Shown: in pieces, positions 1-6,771 of the stretch
Layout of the letters: each line of letters opens with the position of its first letter
Position numbering within the stretch: the stretch's first letter is position 1
DNA from: Chitinophagaceae bacterium
GTDB lineage: Bacteria; Bacteroidota; Bacteroidia; Chitinophagales; Chitinophagaceae
NCBI GenBank assembly: GCA_003455235.1
Contig: DMRT01000265.1
Span: forward strand, 1 to 11,155
DNA: 11,155 bases
Direction of reading: 5' to 3'
Made by a program: the position numbers and the translations under genes
Notes under the pieces: generated by a model
Databases searched by the model: none
Seen by the model: only the letters and a program-made list of their open reading frames with translations
Told to the model about the DNA's origin: nothing

Positions 1-1
1 C

Positions 2-1303
2 GGGCAGAAATTTTCAGTAACGGGTACCGGCAGTCCGGTTCAATACAGAATGAATGATACTAAAATGCTGCAGCGCTTTCTGTCGGTGATCAATAAGGAA
101 GGAGTGAATGCCGGGGAGGTAAGTATTCCTGTGCCGTACAATTCTTCAGCCACCCAAGAAACAGGGTGCCGCATTCCCACACATGCATTGACTGCTGCAC
201 CGATGCGTATCCCGGGCTCCTTTGATGGCAACAGCAGCAATACCCGTTGCCGCATAGGCAATGCAGAAGCAATGGTGCTGGCCGAATCGCCCAGGCAGTG
301 CATTGTGCAGTTTCCCGCAGACAGGGCCGGAACACAACAAACGGAACTAAAAGAAAACGAAAAAACCTTGTGCAATGCCCCGGTATCGCCGGTTGACATG
401 CAGGTAACAACCGGTCGCCTGAACCTGCGCCGGGGGGAGCGCAGTTTCATCCGGGTACAGATTACCGGTCTGCAACAACTGCCGGATACTGCAAGGCTTA
501 TATTGAATAACATAAGTACGGATGTGGTGCAGATGCAGCCATCCGATAAATACACGGTGCAACTGGTACCCGATAGCATGACAAAGGGCAGTTACGAAGA
601 AACATTCGACGTGCAGAGCATTAAACCCGGAAGTTTTACGGTGCTGGTTGACCTGGATCTGCCGGAACCACCTGTGTATGGCACTGTAAAAACGGGTGTT
701 GAACAACCTCCTGTATATGCTGATAATAACGGGGTGGATGTGGGCGGCATTAAACTGCATCCGCTTAAAGTGGATGGACTGAAGAACGGCATGTCGGATG
801 CGTTTAAAAAAGCGGTAACAGAAATTACCGGCAACCGGGCAAATAAATACCCCGAACTGGATGGCTGCGGCAGTTGCCTTACCTGTATACAAAGTATGCT
901 GGACGAAGGAAAAGTTGCCCTGGTGGGAGAGATCGGTAAAATTTTAATGGAGCATTATGTTGACCTGCTGGTAGGAAAAGCAGGGGGTGCACTGGCCTGG
1001 ATCAAGGATAAGTTTGATAAACTGGAGAAAGCCGAAGACATTGCCGGCGCCATTTCAGATGCGGTGAAGAAAGGCGAGATACAGGTTGTTGAATTCCCGG
1101 AAAAGATGTGCGGCTATTGCCTGGTATCGGCCATCGGCTTTTACGATGCAAAAACGCAGTGCATGGATGCTTTCTTTTACTGCAAAGGTTCAAAAATGTG
1201 CTGCACGCATGCACTCACGATCATTCACCTGAAGTACTGTGTGAACAACGACGGGTTTATGAAACCCGGTACCGGCCTGGATATTGATGTGATCAGCCGC
1301 TGA
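2..1303 (+). CDS. Unrecognised, probably exported protein with a cysteine-rich C-terminus (5' end outside the window)
   Basis: The frame is open from the first complete codon at base 2, 16 codons upstream of the first ATG (base 50). The true start therefore probably lies before the window, and 433 codons are visible. I do not recognise the family. Counting from the ATG at 50, residues 1-115 are Ser/Thr/Asn-rich with scattered Cys. Residues about 120-206 alternate short hydrophobic strands and polar turns, as in an Ig-like beta-sandwich. Residues about 240-417 look helical and carry ten cysteines: C273, C276 and C279 (CGSCLTC), C354 and C357 (CGYC), C371, C378, C384/C385 and C397, with H387 and H393. 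These could form disulfides in an exported protein or bind metal; the sequence does not decide. No signal peptide can be checked because the N-terminus is missing. It converges on the yggS-like gene with no intergenic base. Coding status is supported by length and codon texture; function is unknown. Confidence 0.8.
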   Translation, partial: GQKFSVTGTGSPVQYRMNDTKMLQRFLSVINKEGVNAGEVSIPVPYNSSATQETGCRIPTHALTAAPMRIPGSFDGNSSNTRCRIGNAEAMVLAESPRQCIVQFPADRAGTQQTELKENEKTLCNAPVSPVDMQVTTGRLNLRRGERSFIRVQITGLQQLPDTARLILNNISTDVVQMQPSDKYTVQLVPDSMTKGSYEETFDVQSIKPGSFTVLVDLDLPEPPVYGTVKTGVEQPPVYADNNGVDVGGIKLHPLKVDGLKNGMSDAFKKAVTEITGNRANKYPELDGCGSCLTCIQSMLDEGKVALVGEIGKILMEHYVDLLVGKAGGALAWIKDKFDKLEKAEDIAGAISDAVKKGEIQVVEFPEKMCGYCLVSAIGFYDAKTQCMDAFFYCKGSKMCCTHALTIIHLKYCVNNDGFMKPGTGLDIDVISR

Positions 1304-1310
1304 TCAGCGG
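1297..1310. repeat. 14-bp perfect palindrome carrying both convergent stop codons
   Basis: CCGCTGATCAGCGG equals its own reverse complement. Its centre lies exactly between the TGA of the plus-strand gene (1301-1303) and the TGA of the minus-strand gene (1304-1306), so both proteins end in CGC-TGA (Arg-stop). TGATCAGC is also repeated directly at 1290-1297 and 1301-1308. RNA from either strand could form a 5-bp stem with a GATC loop, but neither side has a U-run, so a classical intrinsic terminator is not supported. Confidence 0.85.
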
Positions 1311-1966
1311 GCGCCGAAGAGCATGCTTCCTATGCGAACCATGTTGCTGCCGGCATTGAGTGCAAATTGAAAGTCGGCACTCATGCCCATGGAAAGGGTT
1401 TGAAGTTTGAGGTTTGAGGTTTGTTGCCCGGCGTATTTATCAAAAAGAGTTTTGAGGTACGTAAACTCTTTTATGATGAGATCATTGTCTTCTGTAAAGG
1501 AAGCCATGCCCATCAGGCCGGTGATCTGTATGTTTTTTAATTCGTTTAATTCGTGTAATTGGAACAATCCATGTAATTCTTTCTCATCTAACCCGAATTT
1601 GCTTTCTTCCCTGGCGATGTAGACCTGCAGCAGGCAATTGATGATGCGGTTATTTTTTAAAGCCTGCTTGTTTATTTCTTTCAGCAAATTAAAACTGTCC
1701 ACTCCGTGAATAAGGTGAACAAAGGGAGCGATGTATTTTACCTTATTGCTTTGCAGGTGGCCGATGAAATGCCAGCGGATGTCTTTAGGCAGTTGTTCAT
1801 ATTTATCTTTCAGTTCCTGAACATAATTTTCTCCAAAATCTCTTTGGCCTAAATCGTAGAGGGCTTTAATGTCTTCGGCAGGCTTGGTTTTGGAAACAGC
1901 AACCAATGTGGCGTTGCCTTCCAGCTTATTTATTATCCACTCGTATTTTTCTTTGTTGATGCTCAT
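1304..1966 (-). CDS. yggS: YggS/PLPBP family pyridoxal-phosphate-binding homeostasis protein
   Basis: The 220-residue protein matches the YggS/PROSC family, single-domain TIM-barrel proteins related to the N-terminal domain of alanine racemase. They bind PLP in the cytoplasm and keep vitamin B6 and amino-acid/keto-acid pools balanced, with no known catalytic turnover. Visible motifs in order: LVAVSKTKP, with K26 as the Schiff-base lysine by comparison with E. coli K36; FGENYVQE (44-51); WHFIGHLQSNK (65-75); HGVDS; GLMGM (150-154); and the C-terminal LSMGMS...MVRIGSMLFGAR phosphate-binding part (191-220). Length is typical (about 220-235). The ATG at 1966 fits the family N-terminus, and a -7 box lies 16 bases upstream. 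Oddity: residues 181-190 (QQTSNLKLQT), just before LSMGMS, look like an extra loop encoded by a heptanucleotide repeat. It stands alone with its own probable promoter. Confidence 0.95.
   Translation of the reverse strand: MSINKEKYEWIINKLEGNATLVAVSKTKPAEDIKALYDLGQRDFGENYVQELKDKYEQLPKDIRWHFIGHLQSNKVKYIAPFVHLIHGVDSFNLLKEINKQALKNNRIINCLLQVYIAREESKFGLDEKELHGLFQLHELNELKNIQITGLMGMASFTEDNDLIIKEFTYLKTLFDKYAGQQTSNLKLQTLSMGMSADFQFALNAGSNMVRIGSMLFGAR
1398..1423. repeat. Heptanucleotide tandem repeat (GTTTGAR) inside the yggS-like gene
   Basis: On the plus strand the units are GTTTGAA (1398-1404), GTTTGAG (1405-1411), GTTTGAG (1412-1418) and a partial GTTTG (1419-1423), about 3.7 copies with one mismatch. 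Read on the coding strand they give CAAAC-CTCAAAC and so on, encoding residues 182-190. Three 7-bp units are 21 bp, so the frame is kept. Similar heptad tracts are known to me mainly from intergenic DNA of Bacteroidota; that comparison is from memory. Confidence 0.85.
1536..1562. repeat. Short 9-bp tandem repeat inside the yggS-like gene
   Basis: TTTAATTCG occurs twice in tandem (1536-1544, 1545-1553), followed by the degenerate TGTAATTGG (1554-1562). The tract encodes the HELNELKN part of the protein (about residues 136-144), a surface-helix-like segment. The period is a multiple of three, so copy-number change would keep the frame. Confidence 0.6.
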
Positions 1967-1982
1967 TGTTCTTTGTAAGCCG

Positions 1983-1990
1983 CAAAGTTA
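1983..1990 (-). promoter_or_regulatory. Bacteroidota -7 promoter box for the yggS-like gene
   Basis: Read on the minus strand this is TAACTTTG, an exact match to TAnnTTTG, with 16 bases to the ATG. No clear TTTG -33 element lies at the usual 19-21 base distance. The box overlaps the inverted repeat TTACCG-N5-CGGTAA (1988-2004), which could be an operator or chance. Confidence 0.5.
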
Positions 1991-2027
1991 CCGGAAAGCG
2001 GTAAGGAAAAAATCTAAACATTGCATA

Positions 2028-3743
2028 TTATTCTTTCAGCGACTTCCTGGTCAACACCGAGTGCTTTGTGCCTGTACCAAAGGGTATCCATACCGCATCA
2101 GGGTTGCTGCATGCAACTTTGCGAGTAATGCTGTAGCCAGGTGTGTAATACGTGGAGGTTACCTGTTGTGTTCCCTGCCAGTAACCAACAACAGCACTCC
2201 TGTTCACCTGCTCCGTTCTTGACCAGGTATTGGTGTAGCCGGCTATTTCTGCTGTAATGGTTGATTTCCCATCGCCACCGCAGCCACAAGTCATATAAAA
2301 GTCAGTTACATGATATCTGTTGCTGGGTTTATAACCGCTCTTATTTTGTTCGTTGATAGTGCGGCCATCGGCTAATGAACCTGTACGTGTGTACGGATCG
2401 TAGGATACGATGATACTTGCCTGCCCGTCTTTTACATATACCTGCCCATTCATGATATTATTGATTGAAGCGGACGATGAAATCGCTTTTCCGTTATCAT
2501 ACCAGGTTTCCACTTCTTTATATACGTTGAGGGTTTTAACAAGTCCATGCCAGCCTATGCCTTCAATCTTGTATCCTTCAATGCTGAAAACCGGCTTTCT
2601 TCCATCCAGGTAGTCGAACATATTTTCATAGGTGTCGCTTTTTACAATGCCCTGCCTGAAATGATCACTGCGACCCTCTTCGATCACCAAACGGGAACCC
2701 CAGTAGGATATCCATTTTCCCCTGTCAAATGACCCGCTGCTGAACATGCCGTATTTTTCACAGCCGATGGTATCCATCAGGCCATAACCATTCGGCAGAT
2801 TATCTTTGATATATCCTTCGTATTGATTGTTCGTGTTAAATCCTAAGCGATAATCTTTGATGTGGCCTTTGAACGTAATGGTGCCAAAACCATTCACTTT
2901 TCCATTTACTACGGGCCCGCTTATAATTTCATCATTTGGGGTGGTAATGGTTTGCGGGTTGTCGATATCAAATGGGTAAGCACCTCCATCATCTTCATGT
3001 ATCAGTTGTCCATAGCACCACAGCTGGCGGTAGAATTTACCTTCTTTTTTTCCGGCACTTTTCCTGTGCACCAGGCCCCAGCCATGTTGTTTACGATTAA
3101 GAAAGGTACCACGGATCAGTTCATTCCCCAGGCCACCACTCCGCCTGAAATCTATCACCATTTCCGCTTTATAAAATCCCTCATAGTTTGATCTGCCGCT
3201 TTGCTGAACGAGGTTGTCAGAAGCACAGATCAATGTATCAGACGGGTAATAACAGGTAACTACTCCTGATTCAGAAGGTGCCGACTGGCTGAAATTCCCC
3301 TCGTATTTTACATACCGGAGAGGGCCTCGTCCCTGCCATTTTTCGGTGATCCAGCTTATGGAAGGAAAATAATTAAGCTGAGACATGATCATTACTCCCT
3401 GTCCTTCGAGCAGCCCATTCACAAAATTCCCTTTTTTGATAAATGTGGGTTTATAGTCCCATAACTTTTCAATGAGCGGAATACCCTGGGAAAGTGCAAA
3501 CAGGAAATCAGCCTCATTGCTGATGTTGCTATTATTCCATGATATTACAACAGCCTGGCCTTCTAATTTTCCTTTTTTATTGAAATTGCCTATTTGGTAC
3601 ATAAATGAATTTCCACTGCCGGCACGCATCACCCCAGAACCATTTTTGCAATCGCCTTTGATGCAGGTTTGTGCCGCAGCAGGCTGCTGCAGGTACAGCA
3701 GCAGTAAAAGCAACAGGGTTTTACAGAGGCTTTTCTTTTTCAT
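2028..3743 (-). CDS. Exported MORN-like repeat protein of unknown function
   Basis: The 571-residue protein starts with a clear Sec signal peptide: KKK at the N-terminus, a leucine-rich core (residues 9-18) and a probable cleavage after AAA near residue 24. No lipobox is seen, so it is expected in the periplasm or outside the cell. Several segments resemble MORN repeats (pattern YEGxxxxGxxxGxG): about 105-118, 147-162, 210-225, 275-290 (NGKVNGFGTITF) and 308-322 (YEGYIKDNLPNGYG). MORN repeats form beta-hairpin arrays; in bacteria their targets are mostly unknown. The C-terminus (about 478-571) is different, with CGCGG at 486-490 and many Ser/Thr/Tyr. It overlaps the upstream gene by four bases (ATGA, 3740-3743), so the two are probably translationally coupled. 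No Shine-Dalgarno sequence is seen. Family assignment beyond MORN-like is not possible by eye. Confidence 0.85.
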   Translation of the reverse strand: MKKKSLCKTLLLLLLLYLQQPAAAQTCIKGDCKNGSGVMRAGSGNSFMYQIGNFNKKGKLEGQAVVISWNNSNISNEADFLFALSQGIPLIEKLWDYKPTFIKKGNFVNGLLEGQGVMIMSQLNYFPSISWITEKWQGRGPLRYVKYEGNFSQSAPSESGVVTCYYPSDTLICASDNLVQQSGRSNYEGFYKAEMVIDFRRSGGLGNELIRGTFLNRKQHGWGLVHRKSAGKKEGKFYRQLWCYGQLIHEDDGGAYPFDIDNPQTITTPNDEIISGPVVNGKVNGFGTITFKGHIKDYRLGFNTNNQYEGYIKDNLPNGYGLMDTIGCEKYGMFSSGSFDRGKWISYWGSRLVIEEGRSDHFRQGIVKSDTYENMFDYLDGRKPVFSIEGYKIEGIGWHGLVKTLNVYKEVETWYDNGKAISSSASINNIMNGQVYVKDGQASIIVSYDPYTRTGSLADGRTINEQNKSGYKPSNRYHVTDFYMTCGCGGDGKSTITAEIAGYTNTWSRTEQVNRSAVVGYWQGTQQVTSTYYTPGYSITRKVACSNPDAVWIPFGTGTKHSVLTRKSLKE

Positions 3744-4714
3744 AATTTTTGTTTATAGTAAAATACCTGTTTGGCATTGTTTTTCAGGTCGGTTACTTCA
3801 AGCCCGTGCTGCCATCCCATTGAAAAATATTCAAAGTTGCAATACAGCAAATTTTTATGCAGGTATAATGTGGTCTTGTATTTAATATCGGGGGTGCTAT
3901 AACGGATATTGGATTCCACCTTTTGCGTTTCATAATTGAAGAGAAGGGTTCGCTGATGAAAATCTTTAGGATCGTTACTGTTGCCGTAAAAAATCACATA
4001 AGGCGAAGTTCGTGAGATCATGCATTTTATATCGCTCATCTCATCCAGGCCGGGTATATTGTTGAAGGCACCGGTTTGCATATCAAATACTTTATAAAAT
4101 CGTTTGTCGGTACCTAATGTAAACTCCAGTATAAAGGCATTGGGGTTAAAGAATTTTGCAGATGCCAGGCCCTGGAAACGGAACCCGGGATATTCAACGG
4201 CAGTTCTGGCAGGCATTTGCAACGAATCCCGCTGGACAGAATAAATGCCGTAAGTGCTGAACAGGAAATAGCGTTGGGTAGCTTCATTTAAAATCACCAG
4301 TTCGGAGGGATCATAGCGCTGGCCGGTGATGTTGTTCTTTTTATCTTCTTTTTTCTTTTTTTTCAGCAGGTCTTTGTCACGATCCAGTATTTCATCAAAT
4401 GCTTTTACATCCCGGTATTTTAGTTCTTTGGAGGGCTGGCTGTTTTTAGGGTTGCCGGTAATATAATCCTTCAGGGGCAGGTTGCCATTGATCTCAAACC
4501 TGTATAATTTCCGGGCAAAAACGGTATCGGGTAATTGCCTGGCCGTTTCCATATCTAATGCAAAATAGCCGGAGTTCCGGCTCCCGAAATCTTCTGCAGC
4601 CAGGTAATATTTTCCTTCATAACAGCGGGGTATTACCTTAAAACTTTGCGACTGCAAACAGAAGGGTAGCAGGTGCAGTACGCACAACCAGTTCAGTATA
4701 ATCTTTCTTTTCAA
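3740..4714 (-). CDS. Exported protein of unknown function, possibly beta-propeller-like
   Basis: The 324-residue protein has a signal peptide (MKRK, hydrophobic 5-19, cleavage probably near SQS at 22-24) and no good lipobox. A strongly charged stretch at about 111-128 contains KKKKK, encoded by a purine-rich tract near 4338-4372. The rest is a series of aromatic-rich strands and turns (for example RYFLFSTYGIYSV at 148-160, RFYKVFDMQTG at 205-215, RTLLFNYETQ at 255-264 and LLYCNFEYF at 289-297), compatible with beta-propeller blades. That fold is inference from the strand pattern only. It is the first gene of a two-gene operon with the MORN-like protein; ATGA overlap suggests the two products act together in the envelope. 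A probable -7 box lies 37 bases upstream. I do not recognise the family. Confidence 0.8.
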   Translation of the reverse strand: MKRKIILNWLCVLHLLPFCLQSQSFKVIPRCYEGKYYLAAEDFGSRNSGYFALDMETARQLPDTVFARKLYRFEINGNLPLKDYITGNPKNSQPSKELKYRDVKAFDEILDRDKDLLKKKKKEDKKNNITGQRYDPSELVILNEATQRYFLFSTYGIYSVQRDSLQMPARTAVEYPGFRFQGLASAKFFNPNAFILEFTLGTDKRFYKVFDMQTGAFNNIPGLDEMSDIKCMISRTSPYVIFYGNSNDPKDFHQRTLLFNYETQKVESNIRYSTPDIKYKTTLYLHKNLLYCNFEYFSMGWQHGLEVTDLKNNAKQVFYYKQKL

Positions 4715-4751
4715 AATGTACGTTGAGGTGAAGATCCGTAAGAGACCGGTT

Positions 4752-4759
4752 CAAATGTA
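4752..4759 (-). promoter_or_regulatory. Bacteroidota -7 promoter box for the two-gene exported-protein operon
   Basis: Read on the minus strand this is TACATTTG, an exact match to TAnnTTTG, 37 bases before the ATG at 4714 and downstream of the terminator that closes the preceding operon. A TTTG lies only five bases upstream of it; no well-placed -33 TTTG is seen. Confidence 0.45.
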
Positions 4760-4807
4760 TCAAACAGTTTACATACTGCCATACCCTGGATTGGGTATTC
4801 CATGTAT

Positions 4808-4834
4808 AAAAAAACCACCAGTAAGCACTGGTGG
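4808..4834 (-). terminator. Strong rho-independent terminator of the clpS-aat-acyl-CoA dehydrogenase group
   Basis: Read on the minus strand there is an 8-bp perfect stem, CCACCAGT-GCTT-ACTGGTGG, with a four-base loop (4834-4815), followed directly by seven T residues (4814-4808). It starts 21 bases after the dehydrogenase stop codon. This is the clearest regulatory structure in the window and it separates the two minus-strand operons. Confidence 0.92.
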
Positions 4835-4855
4835 CGGATAAAAATTTACCGGTGC

Positions 4856-6010
4856 TTATTTCAAAATACTCCGGCTGATAACTATGCGCTGCACTTCACT
4901 GGTTCCTTCATATATCTGGGTGATCTTGGCGTCACGCATCAGCCGCTCTACGTGGTATTCTTTTACAAAACCATAGCCGCCGTGTATCTGTACGGCTTCG
5001 GTGGCGGTCCACATCGCAGTTTCACTGCTGAATACTTTGGCCATGCTGCTGCTTAGCGTGTAATCAATTTTATTGTCTTTTTCCCAGGCGGCTTTCAAAC
5101 AAAGAAGTCTTGATGCTTCGATCCGTGTTGCCATATCTGCCAGTTTGAATTGGATGATCTGGTGATTCATAATCTCGGTGCCGAAAGCCTTCCGTTGTTT
5201 GCTGTAGGCCAGCGCCAGTTCATAAGCGCCGCTGGCGATGCCAAGTGCCTGTGAGGCGATGCCGATGCGGCCGCCGGCCAGTGTTTTCATGGCGAATTTG
5301 AATCCGAAACCGTCTTCACCGATCCGGTTCTCTTTCGGCACTTTCACGTCGTTGAACAAAATACTGTGTGTGTCGCTTCCCCGGATGCCGAGTTTGTTCT
5401 CCTTAGCACCTACCACCACGCCGGGCCAGTTCTTTTCCACAATGAATGCATTGATGCCGCGGCTTCCTTTTGCAGGATCGGTTTGTGCAATGACAAGGTA
5501 TACGCTGGCGCTGTTGCCGTTGGTGATCCAGTTTTTGGTGCCGTTCAGCAAATAATAGTCGCCTTTGTCTTCGGCTGTTGTTCGTTGAGAGGTGGCATCA
5601 CTTCCTGCTTCTGGTTCGCTCAGTAAGAATGCGCCGATGTATAACTGCCCGTCCTTCTTTCCCTGCGCAAGGGGTGTGAGGTATTTTTTCTTTTGTTCTT
5701 CGTTGCAATATTCCTGCAATCCGTAACAGACGAGGCTGTTGTTCACACTCATGCAAACACTCACGCTGGCGTCCACTTTACTGATCTCTTCCATGGCCAG
5801 TACATAACTCACGGTATCCATGCCGCTGCCGCCGTATTCCTGTTTCACCATCATGCCCATAAAGCCAAGGTCGGCCAGTTTTTCGATCTGTTCTTTGGGA
5901 AATTTCTGTTGTTCGTCACGTTCAATCACACCGGGCAGGCATTCGTTCTGGGCAAAATCCCGGGCGGCCTGCCTGATCATCTGTTGTTCTTCTGATAATT
6001 GAAAAAGCAT
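4856..6010 (-). CDS. Acyl-CoA dehydrogenase, short-chain (butyryl-CoA) type
   Basis: This FAD-dependent enzyme oxidises acyl-CoA to trans-2-enoyl-CoA, passing electrons to electron-transfer flavoprotein in fatty-acid or branched amino-acid breakdown. The 384-residue length is typical. ACAD signature 1 is present (LLSEPEAGSDATS, about 129-141), as is signature 2 (QIHGGYGFVKEYHVERLMRD, 341-360). The catalytic base is E368 in IYEGTSEVQR, the position used by short-chain and butyryl-CoA dehydrogenases rather than the isovaleryl/long-chain position. Substrate range beyond short or branched chains cannot be fixed from sequence. The start is set at ATG 6010: the open frame extends two codons to a TTG at 6016, but MLFQLSEEQQ is the usual family N-terminus. 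It follows aat by 35 bases; a -7-like box in that gap suggests an extra internal promoter. A strong terminator follows. Confidence 0.96.
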   Translation of the reverse strand: MLFQLSEEQQMIRQAARDFAQNECLPGVIERDEQQKFPKEQIEKLADLGFMGMMVKQEYGGSGMDTVSYVLAMEEISKVDASVSVCMSVNNSLVCYGLQEYCNEEQKKKYLTPLAQGKKDGQLYIGAFLLSEPEAGSDATSQRTTAEDKGDYYLLNGTKNWITNGNSASVYLVIAQTDPAKGSRGINAFIVEKNWPGVVVGAKENKLGIRGSDTHSILFNDVKVPKENRIGEDGFGFKFAMKTLAGGRIGIASQALGIASGAYELALAYSKQRKAFGTEIMNHQIIQFKLADMATRIEASRLLCLKAAWEKDNKIDYTLSSSMAKVFSSETAMWTATEAVQIHGGYGFVKEYHVERLMRDAKITQIYEGTSEVQRIVISRSILK

Positions 6011-6032
6011 AAGCAATGTTTTGAATAGAGTG

Positions 6033-6040
6033 CAAAAATA
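6033..6040 (-). promoter_or_regulatory. Possible -7 box for the acyl-CoA dehydrogenase gene
   Basis: Read on the minus strand this is TATTTTTG, fitting TAnnTTTG, 22 bases before the ATG at 6010 and immediately after the aat stop. It could give the dehydrogenase its own transcription. No -33 TTTG is visible and the box is A/T-rich, so chance is possible. Confidence 0.4.
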
Positions 6041-6045
6041 AGGGT

Positions 6046-6693
6046 TTATTGTGCTGCATTTTCAGCAATTATCCGGGTAAATAATTCGCGGCTGATCATG
6101 CGGGCACCAAGGCTTTCGAGGTGTTCGGTGTATACCTGGCAATCGATCAGCTGAATCTTTTCCTGCTGCAGCAGTTCGCTGTACCGGATAAAGGCAAACT
6201 TGCTGGCATTGGCTTCGAGGCTGAACATGCTTTCACCAAAAAAGATATTGCCCAGCTTCACGCCATACAATCCACCCACCAGTTGCCCGTTCATCCACGC
6301 TTCGGCACTGTGGGCATGTCCTTTTTTATGAAGCAGGGTATAGGCTTTTTTCACATCAGCTGTTATCCAGGTACCCTCCTGTCCTTTGCGGGGGATGGTT
6401 TTGCAGTGGTTAATCACCTGTTCAAATGCTTCATTCACCGAAAAGTGGAATTTGTCGCTGCGCAGCACGCCCTGCATGCTCCTGCTGATTTTTAATTCGG
6501 ATGGGAATAAAACAAACCGGGGATCGGGACTCCACCAGCAGATCGGATCTTCTTCATTATACCAGGGGAAAATGCCTTTGCTGTAAGCCAGCAGCAGGCG
6601 TTCAATGCAGAGATCGCCGCCAATAGCCAGCAGCCCGTCTTCATTAGCCATGGTTACCGGGGGAAATGCCAATGCGTCGCCGAGGATAAACAT
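6046..6693 (-). CDS. aat: Leucyl/phenylalanyl-tRNA--protein transferase
   Basis: Aat transfers Leu or Phe from aminoacyl-tRNA to proteins with N-terminal Arg or Lys, creating primary N-degrons that ClpS delivers to a Clp protease. The 215-residue length is usual. Family landmarks are all present: FPPV..ANEDGLLAIGGDL (10-28), LLLAYSKGIFPWY (33-45), WWSPDPRFVLFP (53-64), the GTWIT segment (107-111), HSAEAW (128-133), GLYGVKLGNIFFGESMFS (141-158) and LIDCQVYTEHLESLGA (182-197). The last holds D184 and Q186, matching the catalytic Asp/Gln of the E. coli enzyme. It acts in the cytoplasm. It lies 78 bases downstream of clpS on the same strand, a direct functional link: Aat makes the tag that ClpS reads. 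The ATG at 6693 fits the family start. Confidence 0.97.
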   Translation of the reverse strand: MFILGDALAFPPVTMANEDGLLAIGGDLCIERLLLAYSKGIFPWYNEEDPICWWSPDPRFVLFPSELKISRSMQGVLRSDKFHFSVNEAFEQVINHCKTIPRKGQEGTWITADVKKAYTLLHKKGHAHSAEAWMNGQLVGGLYGVKLGNIFFGESMFSLEANASKFAFIRYSELLQQEKIQLIDCQVYTEHLESLGARMISRELFTRIIAENAAQ

Positions 6694-6700
6694 GCTTAAA

Positions 6701-6735
6701 GATAATGGACAATCGATAATTAATGATCAATAACA
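6701..6735. repeat. AT-rich tract with 7-bp periodicity between clpS and aat
   Basis: The tract can be read as five degenerate heptamers: GATAATG, GACAATC, GATAATT, AATGATC, AATAACA. It fills much of the 78-base gap between clpS and aat and starts 8 bases upstream of the aat ATG. It has the same period as the GTTTGAR tract in the yggS-like gene but a different sequence. It may be a degenerate tandem repeat; the periodicity is judged by eye. Confidence 0.4.
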
Positions 6736-6771
6736 GGAATGAAAAATTGGCCCGAAGTAAGTAAAAGGGGA

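Noticed and set aside
40..892. Two minus-strand open frames of about 180 codons opposite gene 1
   Set aside because: They overlap each other and the plus-strand frame, which continues beyond the window edge and shows strand-like and Cys-motif organisation. The shadow proteins show no recognisable domain.
1398..1423. Heptamer tract as a CRISPR or phase-variation switch
   Set aside because: Units are far too short for CRISPR and have no spacers. A one-unit change would shift the frame of an important housekeeping gene, so regulated switching is unlikely.
1988..2004. Hairpin TTACCG-GAAAG-CGGTAA as terminator of the MORN-like gene
   Set aside because: On the minus strand the T-run precedes the stem instead of following it, and the stem overlaps the -7 box of the next gene.
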